Positions 21,568 to 34,735 of a stretch of 64,000 nt of DNA are shown piece by piece. A program made the position numbers and the translations under genes. Source of the stretch: Gerris lacustris (lineage: Eukaryota; Arthropoda; Insecta; Hemiptera; Gerridae); assembly GCA_951217055.1 (NCBI GenBank), contig OX578278.1, forward strand, positions 47,071,574-47,135,573. The letters are read 5' to 3'. The notes under the pieces were generated by a model. The model was not told the DNA's origin. It did not search any database and saw only the letters and a program-made list of their open reading frames with translations. The stretch's first letter is position 1. Each line of letters begins with the position of its first letter.

Positions 21568-24104
21568 TTGAATTTCTCTTCATCTATCTGTTCTATGTTT
21601 TTGATTATACTTGTTATTGTGTATCTGCCTCTATTATTTAAATACTACTTTCGTTTCTAAGAGTTAAAGAAGATCAAGAATGGTCAGAGATTTAGTGCTG
21701 CTGAAAAATTAGTAACATACTGAATCTTAATAAAAAAAATGTATACTTAAAAATACCTAAATAACAAAAACGAATTGGAATCTTGTGTAAAATGCGAAAA
21801 AGCATTAAATTATCCCTGAATTTTTGGTGTGCATTATATGGGAGTTTTTAATTTTCCAGAAATTTCAGCCTGCATATTATATGTAAGATTTTATATAATT
21901 ATGTCTTTCCATTGCATATCTTTGTTGCAACATTTATAAATGTGTCAACTAGTACAGCTGAATTTATTGGATTTAATGGTTGTATCTATCAATTTAATAT
22001 CCTAGAGCTCACTGAAAAAGTAAAAATCAATCTGTTTATTGCTAAATTACAATATAAAATTTTAATTTATCTGCCTGAGTAATGTGGTTTTAATCACATT
22101 TTCCATTTGATTTTGACAATAAATCCATAAATGTTAAATTTGTCAAATTTGATTACTGTATGATTTAAATCTCTACTTCATCAAAATGCAGCCTTCACGT
22201 TTCATCATTGTTATCCTATTACCAAATTTACTTATTAATTATAAATTCACCGATATTACCGCTGATTAAATAATAGAAATATAATAATTAATAATTAAAT
22301 AAAACTTTAATTTAGGGTTAATTTAAATGTAATAAACAATTTGTACCTCTTAACAGTTTTATTTTGAACTTAAATTATCTTATATTTAGAAAAAATGTAA
22401 TTAAAAAACTGTTTTAAATATATGAAGATACATTCTTGTAGTAAATATCAAGTGGGGAGCATTTTCATTAAGAGATTATTGAAGTTAATTTATAAATATG
22501 ATTTGTTTTGATTAAAGTTACACAAACCTATTTATAATAAATAAAACATGAGAAGGAATTTTTTTAGTGGTAAATATTTAGTGCATACTACTATTACACC
22601 TCTTCAATTTTTACCAGTCTATTCTGACATTGGTTTCTCTTTTGAGTTTTATTCAATACAATTAGTTTGTTTCATTTAAGAAAAAGGAAATACTTTCATT
22701 ACCGTTATCAAATTACAGTGTGATTTTTTTTGTTATATTCTTTATTTTTTATTAAATGATACATTAGCTGTTACCTTGCTGTATGTAATCAAAATAATGT
22801 ATTATAATGTTTGTAGAAAGTAAAATTGTTATTTATATGTTTTTTGTTTTGTTTTTCAATTTTATTTCCAATAGTTATAAAAAAGTAATGTTTTGTTCAA
22901 TGCTTTCATTATTTTGGAGTACATCTCATATCTTATGCATTGTTGCCAAAGTAATTGTGGAATAGAATCTAAATTTGGATTGATTTTAGATTTTGTTTTG
23001 AGTAGTTGGCTCTAAAAGGAATTAAAAGACTCAATTCTGAGATATCTCAAGCTGACTATGAGATTAGATGTTATTGTTGAGTGCTTCTTTTTGTGGATTC
23101 TCATAATATTATTTACTCCAAAAAATACCAACCAAAAATATCATGTTAGAAACATTTATACAGAGGTGTAACTAATTACATTCTGCAACATTTCCTACCT
23201 ATATTTTCATGAAGTAGTTTTAAAAAATAACAACTTTTATTTAATGATAATGTCCAATAAACTGCTACAAATGTATGTAAATTACCATTAAAATTGGAAA
23301 GATATTTAAAGATTAGAAAAAAGAGAAGGAGTTTAGCTGAGGGATTACCCCTGAAATCACTGAATGTTTGAAAGGTGTGAAATATTTCACATTTGTTATA
23401 ACATCAAATAAATGTGTAAAGTGACTAATCCCTCTGTCCACAATGGCCTAATGTTTTGTTGATAAGGACATAAAAATAAATTTAAAAGATGCAATAATTT
23501 AACTAATAACATTTTATCTTTTAGTCAGCTTGATCGTGTAACGAGGGAACGTATATTTCATCTCCTTGAAACCCAATAACTCAAGTATTTTAAACTTCAA
23601 AGAACAATTTAGTTTTTATTATTAATTTCCTCTAACAAATAATGTATATTTTTATTTTTATTATTAATTGGAACTATAGATACACACACACATTTATATA
23701 ATATAATATAATTAACAGTTGTATATATCTGAAGACATTTTCTTTCACTTACAAAGGAAAAATAAGTCTAATATGTTTTTAACTCTGGTAGTAAATTTAA
23801 AAATGAATAATATATAAAAAAAGACATGAACAATAAATAAATTATCTTCCAGACTGTTTTCCTTTATTTAAATAAACAAACATTTTATTTGATTTGTTCG
23901 ATTAAAAGCCTTGAGAAAAGTCATTCTTCTTCGTTAATTTATTTTTATTTTGTGGTACATCACATAATTATTTATATTTATATACCTAATAATGTAATAT
24001 AATATTTCCTGTAATAACAAACTGATTTTATTTATTCATATATTTCTATACTGTAATTTATATATTTCTGACTGTACTAAAAATTAAAACAAAAAAGGTT
24101 TTTG

Positions 24105-24105
<1 letters not shown>
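21568..24105. other. AT-rich intergenic DNA with one exon-like island
   Basis: No transposon ends or genes were recognised, apart from the 55-base island at 23525-23579 listed separately. The rest is low-complexity AT-rich sequence. Confidence 0.45.
23525..23579 (+). CDS. Candidate alternative terminal exon (weak)
   Basis: A pyrimidine-rich tract and AG (23523-23524) precede a short open stretch reading QLDRVTRERIFHLLETQ and a TAA (23577-23579), in otherwise codon-less AT-rich DNA. Its phase fits splicing from MAP4K3-like exon h (ending at 14738), replacing the normal last 35 residues. It could equally be the last exon of an unrelated gene, or chance. I do not recognise the peptide. Confidence 0.25.

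Positions 24106-24170
<65 letters not shown>
24106..24170. repeat. TA microsatellite
   Basis: About 32 perfect TA dinucleotides. The open frame of alternating Ile/Tyr across it is an artefact. Confidence 0.95.
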
Positions 24171-24173
<3 letters not shown>

Positions 24174-24339
24174 TTATTATCATTAATTTATTGGTTTTTA
24201 ATAAATAGAGAATTATTGGACCCTAATAAGTTTCAAGAGTGGTGCCTCAATTATAAACATCACATGGCATTTGCCTTATTCCACTTAAGGGCTAAGTTGG
24301 TCTAATGAGTTTTATTAAAATGGTTTAAAGAATCTCCCT

Positions 24340-25080
24340 AAATATTTATGAAAAAAGTCCAGTCATCACCATGACTTAATGAGCGAATTTTCAAAGAAAT
24401 CTGCGTATTATTGGCTTATGATAATATAGGAAAATTTTAGTTTAGAATTTGGATGGGTGAAAAAAAAAAAAAATGTTTTTGGTACACACGGGTACGGGGT
24501 ACAAAAGTCAAAATAGTATTTACCCTTCAAGATGCACATCGTTGGAAAGCTCTTTAAGAGTACAGTAATTGTTGTTTTGTACACTTTTATCATATTTTCA
24601 TATAAAAGGGGGGTAAAATGGAAAAACACGTTTTTATGCTATTTTTGACCCTAAATTGTCAAAATTTGACCCCTAAATGAACTCCAAAAATTCTGGCCAG
24701 CGAACTCATCCTTTCTTTTGATATTATTGACATTTTAAAATTTGTTTTAAATTTTTAAGTGCATCCTAAGAGGAGATATCGTTTGGAGTGACACATATGT
24801 ACATACATGCATAAAAAAGTGTTAAAATTTAGGAATCGATTCGCAATGGTCTAAAACGGATTTCCATGAAAAAAAATTTCAAAAATTTGCTTTACTAAAA
24901 TTTTGAAGCCATTCCAATAGTTTAATTTTCTTTGAAAATTCGCTAAAAGAAATTGGTCTGATAAATTGATCACACCTTTCTCACTCAGTTATTTAAATCC
25001 CATAGTTACTCATTAATTAATTTATTTTTAAGGTTTTAAGGTCATCCTAGAAACCTTTTATTGGTTTTAGTCCTTTTCAA
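24340..25080 (+). repeat. GTAC-rich Helitron-family repeat, copy 1
   Basis: It shares long stretches, in reverse orientation, with 59640-60250 and 61366-61950. Shared landmarks are 'ggtacacacgggtacggggt', 'gttggaaagctctttaa', AAGGGGGGTAAAATGGAAAA, 'ggccagcgaactcat' and 'ctaaaacggatttccatg'. The same landmarks in weaker form occur in the Helitron at 16322-18242, so the family is probably Helitron-derived. Its own ends were not found. Confidence 0.75.
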
Positions 25081-25084
25081 CTGC

Positions 25085-25245
25085 CTAGGTCATTACAGGA
25101 TGGGGGTTATCCGACCACTTTACTCGTCTACTCGATGATCATTAGTGTAAAACATATCTCAGCCCTCTGGAAATCGAACTCACAGTCAGGGTTTAGACCT
25201 TGGTTTCAGAGTCGAGTGTGATACCCCTCGGCTACACGGGCCCCC
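25085..25245 (-). repeat. tRNA-derived SINE, minus strand
   Basis: On the minus strand the head reads GGGCCCGTGTAGCCGAGGGG (A-box region), then CACTCGACTCTGA (anticodon-like) and GAGTTCGATTTCC (B box). A ~80-base body with ATGATCATCGAGTAGACGAG follows. The degenerate 7250-7500 copy shows the same order. Confidence 0.75.
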
Positions 25246-25299
25246 TAGAAACCCTTAATTAAAAACATATTTTTAATATAATTCAAAAAGTAAAAGTAA

Positions 25300-25620
25300 C
25301 AGTAGTAAACAGGTGGTTGTTTACTTTTTGATTTTCAATAAAATAATAAGATACATTTTTATCAATATCCTGGGAACTAGATTTTTCCAGGAAAACGACT
25401 ATTGAAATAGACAACATTTTAGATGTTTTTGGTGACTTTTTAGGGCTTTGCGCTCCCAAATTTAGGGCTAAAATTAATTTCTCAATTCTGCCTCAGGGTA
25501 TGATTTTCTGAACCCGGATGCCAATTATCATCAAAATCGGTCCAGCAGTTTAGGTTCCACACGTCTGCACAAATAGATGGACATTTTTTTAAAAACCACT
25601 TTTTTGGCTACTAATCATGT
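25300..25620 (-). repeat. Degenerate family-3 microsatellite element, minus strand
   Basis: It contains, in order, the family-3 landmarks 'ctagatttttcc', 'aaatttagggctaaaatt', 'cctcagggtatgatttt', 'catcaaaatcggtccagca' and 'acgtctgcacaaatag'. These match 41100-41500. The terminal hairpins and the microsatellite have decayed. Confidence 0.7.
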
Positions 25621-27109
25621 CAGCAATAGTTGTGTTGTTGCTGATCACTTTGTCTACAATGAACTTTTACTATGGATTAGATGTAAAACCATATTATTTT
25701 ATTTTAAAAATTACTTTGTTCATCCTCAAATACATCCTTAAGTTATAATGGAAATCGGAGCTCAAAGAATTAAGAATATCAATATAATATTTCAATTTCT
25801 TGTGGCTTCCAAAAAATAACTGTTATTTAATTTATTTTTTTTACATTAGTAACTTAAACTTTTTAATAATATGGAATATTTTAAATTGATAACTTATTCT
25901 TGTTTTATCCCAAATGAACTAAATCTCTCAAAAGAAATTAAGTAATTATACCACAATGTTTTTTTTGTTTTTTTTTATGAAGAAAGTGCCGTTTTTGCAT
26001 GTTATGTTTTATAAAAAAAAAAAAAACTTTTTAAAAATTTATTTATTTTCAGTTTGAAAATAAATTGACTGCATATTTTATTGACTAAATGTGTTTTAAC
26101 TTCCCTTCCCAAGCTTATAAAATAGAAGGATCTTTTTTAATTGATGTATTAGGACCATATTTTTTCATGATTTAATATTTTACTGTTTATTTTATTTTTA
26201 ATTGTATTATAATTTAATTAAATAAATTATTGAAATATGTTTTGAAGAATGGAATAATTATAAAAACATTTAAATCTTTTTGTTTAGTTTTGTAAAAAAA
26301 AAAAAGTTTAATCACACTGTAATATTTAAAAGTGATAATTTTATTCAGGTTGTATTTAAATTTGATTATTTGTTTTATCATCTCTAATTGTTAAAAAATA
26401 CTATCATGCCAATGGCTTTACCTTTCTTTTTTTATTTATTATAATTATTATTTATCAAAGTTATGTTATTAATTTTTACACATTATAATACCATTAGTTT
26501 CATCTGATTATAAGTACAAAACATTTATTATCCATTGAAATATGAGGTGATCAATTTATTTCCTAATTTTAAGGAAAATATATGAAATCAAGAGAATGTT
26601 TAAGTCAAGTGAATTTCATCACGTTTCTTATCTGGAATTCAGTTTGTTGTAAATTGCCTCAAGGAAGAAGTCTAACTGGGACGGGCCAATTTTCTTCCTC
26701 TTTTTTTGTCAAACTAGTATATCACAAATAATTCAGACTGATTTCCGGTTTTAAGATTTAGGTTTCCTGATGGAAACTGCAGATTATCTTAATTAATAAA
26801 ATGTAAAAACAAATAAATTTATGGACAAATCAATAATTAAGAAAGAGCAAGAAATAAATCTTAGACAAGTTTATCTGTAAGATAGTTGTGAATATCTTAT
26901 AACATTTATTTATCCATTACGTGTCTCCACTTCTATACTCAACAATCATATGAAAGTTTGAAATATCAAAGAGGAGTCCTTGAATTTTATCATTTTGTTT
27001 CTGTCAGATCAATTAACTTGATGAGAATGTCAAATTCACTGTGAAGTGAAATTTCACTTTGTCAGTGAAGTTATGTTTCTTCTATTTTTAATTAATTGAA
27101 GCAAGCGTT
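25621..27109. other. Intergenic DNA, nothing recognised
   Basis: AT-rich, without exon-like islands, transposon ends or RNA genes that I can support. Confidence 0.5.
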
Positions 27110-27400
27110 GTAAGCTTCCTACATCCAACGAAATATACACAGTGTCTGTGTGTGTGACGATAACTTAAGTAAAAGTTTAACGATTGTGGTGATTTTGGTA
27201 AACATGTTGATTTAACTTATGCCTAGGACAAGTTCATTGGACAATGTTTGCAGAGACATTTTAAATTGGAATTTTAAGACGGGGATGGATTCTAACTTTA
27301 GCTATTTGATGAGGCAAACATTTTTTTCAAATTTAATTTTTTAGTACTACCAACAGCGACACCTCTATAAAGTGTTAAAGGTCGCTAAAACTTTTAAAGG
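27110..27400 (+). repeat. Family-4 repeat, diverged copy
   Basis: The run from 'gtgtctgtgtgtgtgacgat' through 'cctaggacaagttcattgga' to 'gttaaaggtcgctaaaac' follows the same order as 49840-50130. It is an old copy of the family typified by 49640-50130. Confidence 0.7.
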
Positions 27401-28362
27401 GGACCTAAACAATTAAAATTGAGAAAACAATGTTTTCATCAATATTTCAAGTTCTAACCTATCGATTTTAATAAAACTTCACTTAAATTATCTAATGTAC
27501 TATTGAGACGCATGTAAAATTTCAACCTGATACAAGCAAAAGTTTTTGTGAGTGAAATGATACATTTTATGATAGTTTAAATGGAGATGGTCAGGGAGTG
27601 AGGGTTAAGAAATAGTCCTGTTCCTTCACTACATGGCTTTTTACTACTATCATCCTCTTCGACTATTAACTCATGATTATTAATTATTTTCTTATTCAAT
27701 ATTTATTGTATTACACTCGCTCAGTGAAAGAGCTACGCGATGCCTAGTTTTATACCACAATAGATTAGAGTAGCCACTTTAATTTTCACTCATGTTTTTT
27801 CAAGATTCTAAATCTTTTCAAAACAAATTGAGGGTACTCCCATTGATTAATGCTCTGACAGATTCTTCGCTGTTATTATCAATCTTTAGACATTAGTATG
27901 CGTAGGTGTACCAAAAATACTGCTGCAAAACGTGCATGGGTAAAAAGGTAATAAAAAATCAACATTTCAGAAAAATTATTCTTATATTATATATTTAAAT
28001 TAATATATTATAAGATACATATTATATTCATATTTTTTTTTTTTTTAATCATAAAATTACACAAATATGATTCTTATGAAAAAATATTAAAGTATTTAGT
28101 ACAAAGATATTAAGAGATTTCAATTTAATCTGAATCGGTGCCAAATATAAATAAAGGAATTATTAATTAATTTCTTACAAGAGGAAATCATAATAGGTAC
28201 TGATTAATTAAAAAAATAGTTTTAGACGGATTTATATTAACAATTCAAATTTATTTCTTAGATTTTATTAACTCTTATTGGATTTCATAAAAAACTCTTA
28301 TAATAAAAGTGCGTAAAAATTACATTATTATTCATCTAATCATAATGATTTTTCTCTGACAG

Positions 28363-28572
28363 AAGAGAGAAAATATTAGGATCCAATATCGGCCAGGGGC
28401 ACAATACTTCTCCAACCTAGCGGAAGTAGAAGAAGTGATGGTCGCATATTCGAATCACATCTTGCTATCTTACCCTGACATGAAGTTTAACTTCAAATAT
28501 GTTCAACATTATTCCTATTATGCATTAGAAATACTGGTAACAATTGGTAACATTATTCCTATTATGCATTAG
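28363..28572 (+). pseudogene. Unidentified coding-like open stretch (weak)
   Basis: After a pyrimidine-rich AG (28361-28362), 69 codons are open to a TAG at 28570-28572. The composition is less AT-rich than the surroundings (IQYRPGAQYFSNLAEVEEVM, then SYPDMKFNFKY). There is no start codon at its head. I do not recognise a family. The 3' part overlaps a 41-base tandem duplication, so it is at best a remnant exon or transposon piece, and may be chance. Confidence 0.2.
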
Positions 28573-28589
28573 AAATACTGGTAACAATT
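28508..28589 (+). repeat. 41-bp tandem duplication
   Basis: The block from 'aacattattcctattatgca' to 'actggtaacaattg' occurs twice back to back with essentially no differences, so the duplication is recent. Confidence 0.9.
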
Positions 28590-28774
28590 GACATATTTTG
28601 TTAACAAAATTATTCTGTATAAACTGGATGGCATTCACTTTTCTGACGCACATGTGGGTTTTAAACAGTTGTTTGATTTCAGTATCCATTCTATTTAATC
28701 TTATCTTTAGAATATTGTATTTTTAAAATTTACATTGTATTGAGTTAATAGTAGTAATAAGTTAATGAGTGATT

Positions 28775-29073
28775 GGAGTCCCTGGTTGATTATTGCTTTC
28801 ATACACACTTGTCACACAGAAGGTTCCGTGTTAGATTTCCTGACTCCAGCTATGGGCCTCACATTCTGTGTTCACCCAGCATTGTTATAAAAATCGGTAG
28901 CTGCTTAAGTGAAGTAGCGTCTATCCAATTATATCAAGTAGCGTCTATCAATTATACAATTTATACAGCTAATGAAGCTACATGCTAACCCTGTGTCATC
29001 CATTACATATAGTTGTATAATCCCTTTGACAGGCCTATGCCATCAGCAGGCTATTACGCCACGGATTATTAGT
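28775..29073 (+). repeat. SINE-like repeat with ATT tail (copy 2)
   Basis: It shows the same ordered motifs as 5936-6175: CACCCAGCATTGTTA, AAGTGAAGTAGCGTCTATC (here duplicated), TCATCCATTACATATAGTTG, ACAGGCCTATG and GCCACGGATTATTA. A fragment of the same 3' end follows at 29090-29132. The short ORF 28773-28988 over it is not a gene. Confidence 0.75.
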
Positions 29074-29132
29074 AGTAGTAATAACTTGTCTGTTAGGCCC
29101 TAGTCTTCTAAAGGCTGTTGTCCCACATTATT

Positions 29133-29993
29133 ATTAAGTGAAAAAACTATTAGTAAATTATTTAATAACAGAGCTGTCAAATTATATCCTGCAGATTTGA
29201 CAATTATTTACAATAATTAGGGAAGAATCGTTTTTTGTATTTTTAATAAACAAATTATAATAAATTAATATTTATTTGTTTTTGATACAATTATTAAAAA
29301 TAATAACTATAATAAATTTTGCATTGTTATTATTTTTTGTGATTGCAAGATATTAATTTATTTATTTGTCTAAATAAAGATCTTGTTGATAACAAATTAA
29401 TTAAAACCCTTGAATTATATTTAATTTAGATTTAGATATTAATAAAAATTTTCATGTAATAAGTTATTAATAATTTTATAATAATAATAATTAATAGAAT
29501 TTAAGATGAAGTACGTTAATGTTATCTCTATTGTTAAATCTAAGAGTATTTAATTATGTCTTGGTTGGTGTTACTGACTGCTTTTCAGTATTATTCCAAA
29601 TTCACGATCATCGTTTTAAAAAGAAAATTTTTCGATTTAATAATATTATATAATTGGCCTCAAATAGTGTGAAATATTTAACTCATTCAATATTTATTAT
29701 TTTGTTTGTTAAAATTGCAAGTGATAACTTAAGGAAACATGAAAAGTTTTTTTCATTTTTGGTTCATAAGTGCATGATTTCATCTTAATAATTTCGGCCA
29801 CTACCTTCTAAAATTATTTCTTGTTTCATTTCATTCTCTTTCGTATGTTAACGTTCAGATGTCTGCATTTCCTGTAATTTCAATTCATTGCTGTTTTGCC
29901 GTGAAATTCAACGCAAATATTATTTAAAAGGTAAGATGAAACTACTATTTTGAATCACGGATGTTTTGTTGTGAAAATACGTTACATAAAATA
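29133..29993. other. Intergenic DNA, nothing recognised
   Basis: Extremely AT-rich; no exon, RNA gene or transposon end was seen before the hAT target site. Confidence 0.5.
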
Positions 29994-31572
29994 CGAAGAT
30001 GCAGGGCCGGATTTAAAGTATGTGGGCCCCTAGGCGGATTATGTGGTGCGGGCCCCCCTTCCCCTGCTTTTAGCTTTGACCAAATATTAGGGGTGAATCA
30101 ATCGGGGAGTCTTAAAATGGGGGGGGGGGGGGGGGGGGGCTCTTTTGTGGAAATTTTAAGAAATAATGACTCAAATATTTTATTTATAAAAAAAATATGT
30201 GTGAGGCTCTCACGCATTAGAAGTGAAACTTAAGTTCTAGAATGCATTGCTCTCTTTTATTTTTTGACGAATTTATTATTTCAAGATTAAGAAATGGTTA
30301 AGGGAAATTTAATTGAAAAATAAAATATTGCTAAGCTAAGGCAACCACATTTATTCCAATAAAAATAAATGTTTGTTTTGATTTGCTGATCTTTAAATAG
30401 ATATAATGTTACACTTGGACGAGTCTCGAATCGCAAACTCCGTTACACGATTTCACTGTATGAAAAAATTCACTCTACCGCCGCCAAAGAAGTTTCACTT
30501 CAAAAAAGTATTTATCATATATTTTTTCTCTCCTGGCTCCCTAAGACGAATAAAACAGTCCAGTATACGAAGCTATGATTTGGGCATTGGCATATTGGCA
30601 TATAGTGGAACTAAATTGGAAAGTTTGGATATTTGGCATAAGTTGTTCATTGATGTTTGTTAATGAACATGTCAATGGTCTGAAAGTTCCTGAGAAGACA
30701 ATATGACCGCACCATTACCATTTTAGAAAATAGGTCCAATTTTTCTGTCTATCCCGAATATTTAGAAGAAGGTTGGGCTAAGAAAAAATAAGATATTAAA
30801 AATAGATATAAAAGTAAGATATTGCGTCGAATACGGAAATTTAAATTTACCATTAGATTAAATAAAGCATTACAATTCTTGGAAAGTTACTATAAAACTA
30901 TGTTTATTATTTTAGGTAAAAAAAAAATCAAAATTGCTGTAATTCATTTACAAATACTTTACTTGTAGTTAAAAAGGAAATTTATTTAAGCTTCCTAGAT
31001 ATCAAGAAAAGCATATGGACTTTGATTGTAGAGAAACAATAGTCTTTAATTAAGTGAGAGAATTAAGTGAAAATTGAAGTAAGTCGAAATGACATTTTAG
31101 GTAAAGCTAATCATTTTCTAGATATTTGTAAAAATAAAAAAAAATGAATAATATGAATCTACATTCCAAGATTAAGGCCATAGCTAATCCCTTCCCCTCA
31201 GAACTTTCAGGACTTGATATGTTCAATTTTAAACATCAATGATATATATCAAAACTATGCCATACATCAGTGGCGGATTAACGGGGGGCTTCCGGGCTAA
31301 AGGCTCCCCCCCCCCCAAAATACTGGAAATTGAAAAGTTTATCTGGCTGAATCCTAGTAAATAAGCATTATACATATCGGGCTAAAATTATGACACCGTG
31401 TTTAAATTTTACCGTAAGTATATTTTCTTACTATAATTTTAATTATTAATTGAATTTATTTATTTTTATTTTAAGTATATTTTCTTACATATCTGAACGC
31501 CAACAGCGAAGATATACGGGACATGGGAGTGCTGTGCAAATAAATATTAAAACGATTAGCCTCGGCTGGAGG

Positions 31573-32211
31573 CAGGGGCGTAACTACAATCTTGAGGGCC
31601 CTGGGGCAAAATTATTATGGGGTCCCGACGGGGGAGTCCGGGGGCCTTTTTTTCCGGGAAATTTTTATGATAAATAACCCCCAAAAACGTGTTTTAATGC
31701 ATTCTAGAGGTCAAATTTATCCACATCTACATTATTTTATTTTGTACATGCCACCAAAAATGTATAATTTAGCCTCTATCTAAATACTCATCTACCTCCT
31801 GGTTAATTTAGTTAGGCTACTATATAAATACATCTACAACTTATACGACCTCATCTGCGGATAGGTTAAGAAATTATAGGCTGAACTGTTTTCGATACTA
31901 GTTGATATTAAAATATTTAAAATAGTTTTCAAAAAACTTACTGATGTACTACGTTTGTTATGGGGCCCCTAGTGCGTGAAAATATTGAATCTTTTTCTGT
32001 AAATGTCTAGGGGCCCCCTGGGCTCAAATGAACCGTTAAATAAATAGTCCATAATTATTCTTGCCTGAAAATATTTTTTTGATAAACGGCTTTTAAAATC
32101 CACATTATTTCGTTTTGCCAACGGAAATTTAAATAGGGCTGTAGGATCTGGGAACCTTCGGGGCCCCCGGCCTTAGGGGCCCCGGTTGCCCCGGTGGTAG
32201 TTACTGCCCTG
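31573..32211. mobile_element. hAT element 3, nested in element 2
   Basis: This 639-bp non-autonomous element has termini CAGGGGCGTAACTA and TAGTTACTGCCCTG and an exact 8-bp duplication GCTGGAGG (31565-31572, 32212-32219). The interior has GGGCCCC-rich subterminal repeats (near 31600-31650, 31965-32020 and 32160-32190). No transposase. Confidence 0.95.
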
Positions 32212-32339
32212 GCTGGAGGGACAGGGAAGTGTGGGGTATTGTATAAAGTCGTATTTGGGAAATTAGTGCTAACTCCTTTTACCAAATACAAACATTAAAC
32301 ATTCTTTAGAAGTATTTATAGATAATGTTTCTAAAGGAT

Positions 32340-32888
32340 ACCGCCAGTTATCTTGTATGGAGCTACAGAGTGACGGAAATTTGGACTTACATGACATACA
32401 ACGAAATGAAAGAAAATTCAGAGCCCTGCTAAGATTTCGTGTAGACGCAGGTGATAAAATATTACGACACCCTACATCACCTTAAAACGGCTCCTAAAAA
32501 TGCAACGCTTTTATGAGCAAGACAACCCAAAACGACATAGTTGCGGTTGCGGTTCGTTAATTGTGTATGAAATCGTCAAAGAAGTTAGACTTTCAAAGTA
32601 TTATTCCTTAATTGCTGATGAAACAAGAGACATCAGTTCTGTTGAACAACTCACAATATCCAAGATTTCTTGACTTGGAGTCTTGCAAAATAAAAGAGAT
32701 ATTTGTTGGCATTGTAGAGGCCACAGAAACAACTGGAGAAGAACTTGAAGAACTAATTTTTTTTTAAAAATTGAAGAGCTAGGCTTAGATTTAAATTTTT
32801 AGAGAGGCCAGGCTTATGACGGAGGTTCTAATATGGCAGGAAAATTTAAAAGAGTTCAGGTTCGCATTCTAGAATAAAACCTTTTTAG

Positions 32889-32938
<50 letters not shown>

Positions 32939-33902
32939 TCATTGTGCTTCACATCAATTAAATCTTGCTCTTACACATGCAAGTAATAAGCCTATGATCA
33001 GAAATGCTCTAGGAACAGTAACAGTATCCGAAGCAATCAATTTTGCTGAAGATTCTTCAAGAAGAGTAGGTACTTCTTTTGAAAAACATCATTAAAGAGC
33101 ATGACCCGGATGAGATGAGACAAAAACTGATAACCCTTTGTGAAATTCACTTTATTGAAAGGCATGATGCTTAAACATTTTTTTATATGTGTTTGGGGCT
33201 GTAGTAGTTTTCTTCGAGACTATCTAAGAAGAAAAACCATCCACAAAATCTGCGGGAATTATATTTGCTATGCTTAAGTTTGACTTTGTTTTAACTTTTC
33301 ACATCTTAGGAACAGTCCTTAATTTGACTTCTGACTGTTTCATCGATCATACATTGGCCATTCAAAACCAAAAGAATTCTACAGAAAGAGAGTTTTCATA
33401 TTATTTATTGACAGACTAATTAGTGAATCAGATTCACTCCAGCTCATGACGATTTAATGCTTTTGGCTGGAATCAAACTGAACACAATTCCAATGAAATC
33501 TCTCAATTATAATGGTGTTCTGGAAAGCATTGTCATTGACGCTGAGAAGTACACTGGAGACTGGAGAAAGTAAAGTAAAACTCAGAAATGAGATTGAATT
33601 GTGGATTGTGGACTCCGTGGCGAGAACACTATGGAGAGAGCAAAAGGATCGACCTTTTTCAACAGTTGAGGCGTTCAGTGACCCAATCAGAAGGTCCTAC
33701 CAGTGACATCATGTACTGTACTGGAAGAAGAAGCTTTTTAACATTGGAATTAATCAAGTCATACCAGAGGTCGAGAATGGTAGAAGACCGTCTGAATGGA
33801 TTAGCCCTTATGAACATTCACAAAAATAGCAACGTGTTGAACCCGTCAAATGTTATTGACAAGTTTGCAAGTGTTCACCCCAGTCGAATGAGATTAAATT
33901 AA
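32340..33902 (+). pseudogene. hAT transposase remnant (DUF4371/ZMYM-type) in element 2
   Basis: Pieces in several frames follow the order of DUF4371-type hAT transposases: FRALLRFRVDAGDKIL, SKTTQND, YYSLIADETRDIS (catalytic DE(T)RD-like region), GIVEATETTGEELEEL, an AYDGGSNMAG-type block around 32815-32840, and HCASHQLNLAL-type sequence just after an AT/GT microsatellite (32890-32938). The end is RRSFLTLELIKSYQRSRMVE and RLNGLALMNIHKN, the hAT dimerisation region, with a stop near 33900. Many frameshifts and stops make it non-functional. The in-frame segments at 33512-33706 and 33588-33902 are its fragments. Confidence 0.88.
32890..32938. repeat. AT/GT microsatellite inside transposase remnant
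   Basis: An (AT)n run passes into (GT)n. It interrupts the hAT transposase between its N-terminal and middle parts, having either expanded from or been inserted in the coding sequence. Confidence 0.9.
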
Positions 33903-34024
33903 TCTGTTTTGTTGGTATTTTAGAGTTACTAGGCTAATAAATCTTGACATATCATAACCTTTAATAAAACATAAAATATTTGTGTTTAGGTTTTTTCAGC
34001 AATTAGACAAATAAAACTATTTTT

Positions 34025-34735
34025 AGGGTCCGTAGGCATAACCAAGGACCCTTATATTTTCCTGCGTGTGTCTGTCCGTCCGTCCTCTCGCGTGCTCTCA
34101 CGGCTACACCATTCGTCCGATCACTTTGAAATTTGACATGTATGTGTCTTGTACCTGCCCACATATTTTAAAAATATAGCGACTTAAAAAAATAAAAAAA
34201 ATAGGTTAAAAAAACTTAAAGGTTACATTTTTTTTTTTTTTTTTCGACACCGTGAGGGGTATCATATGAAAGGGTACGTCGAGCTGATTACAAAAATATA
34301 TAATTCTTTGTTTATAACTTCGATAGGGCGAGCGTAGGCGAGTTTGAAGCGGGTTTGAAACGCGTCCCCCCCCCCCCCCCTCTATCTCGCTTATGTGATG
34401 TGCAAAAAATCTGAAAAAATTCCTGAACATTCTTCGGCCAAAAGTAAAGATACCACTTTTTGGAAATTTCAAAAAAATATTATTTTATTTTTTATTGACA
34501 AAACACGTTTTTTATAATTATGGTCTTTTCGATGTATTTATATGGTTGTAGTCCGGTTCAGTGGCAAAAAAATACTTTATCAGAGTGTGTTTTGAGAATA
34601 TCAGACCCTTAGAATGGTTCAAAGTAAGCTTTTTAGCATTTTAAAAAAACACTGTTTATACACTTTACAGTTAAACACTATATAGTGTGGCCTACGGACC
34701 CTCGCTGTGTGCTGACTAGCACACACTTGACCTGT
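34025..34735 (+). mobile_element. Family-1 Helentron-like element (complete)
   Basis: The left end AGGGTCCGTAGGC starts a small hairpin (GGGTCC...GGACCC). The right end holds the inverse GCCTACGGACCCT (about 34690), followed by a terminal hairpin TGTGTGCT-gact-AGCACACA and TTGACCTG before T-rich DNA. A CCGT/TGTC microsatellite follows the left end. It shows no target duplication. It is nested inside hAT element 2. The minus-strand ORF across it is spurious. Confidence 0.8.

Noticed and set aside
24102..24305. 67-codon ORF starting with Ile-Tyr repeats
   Set aside because: Its first third is a TA microsatellite and the rest has no coding character.
33512..33902. Independent small genes of 64 and 104 codons
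   Set aside because: Their translations are consecutive pieces of the hAT transposase C-terminus in two frames, so they belong to one pseudogene.
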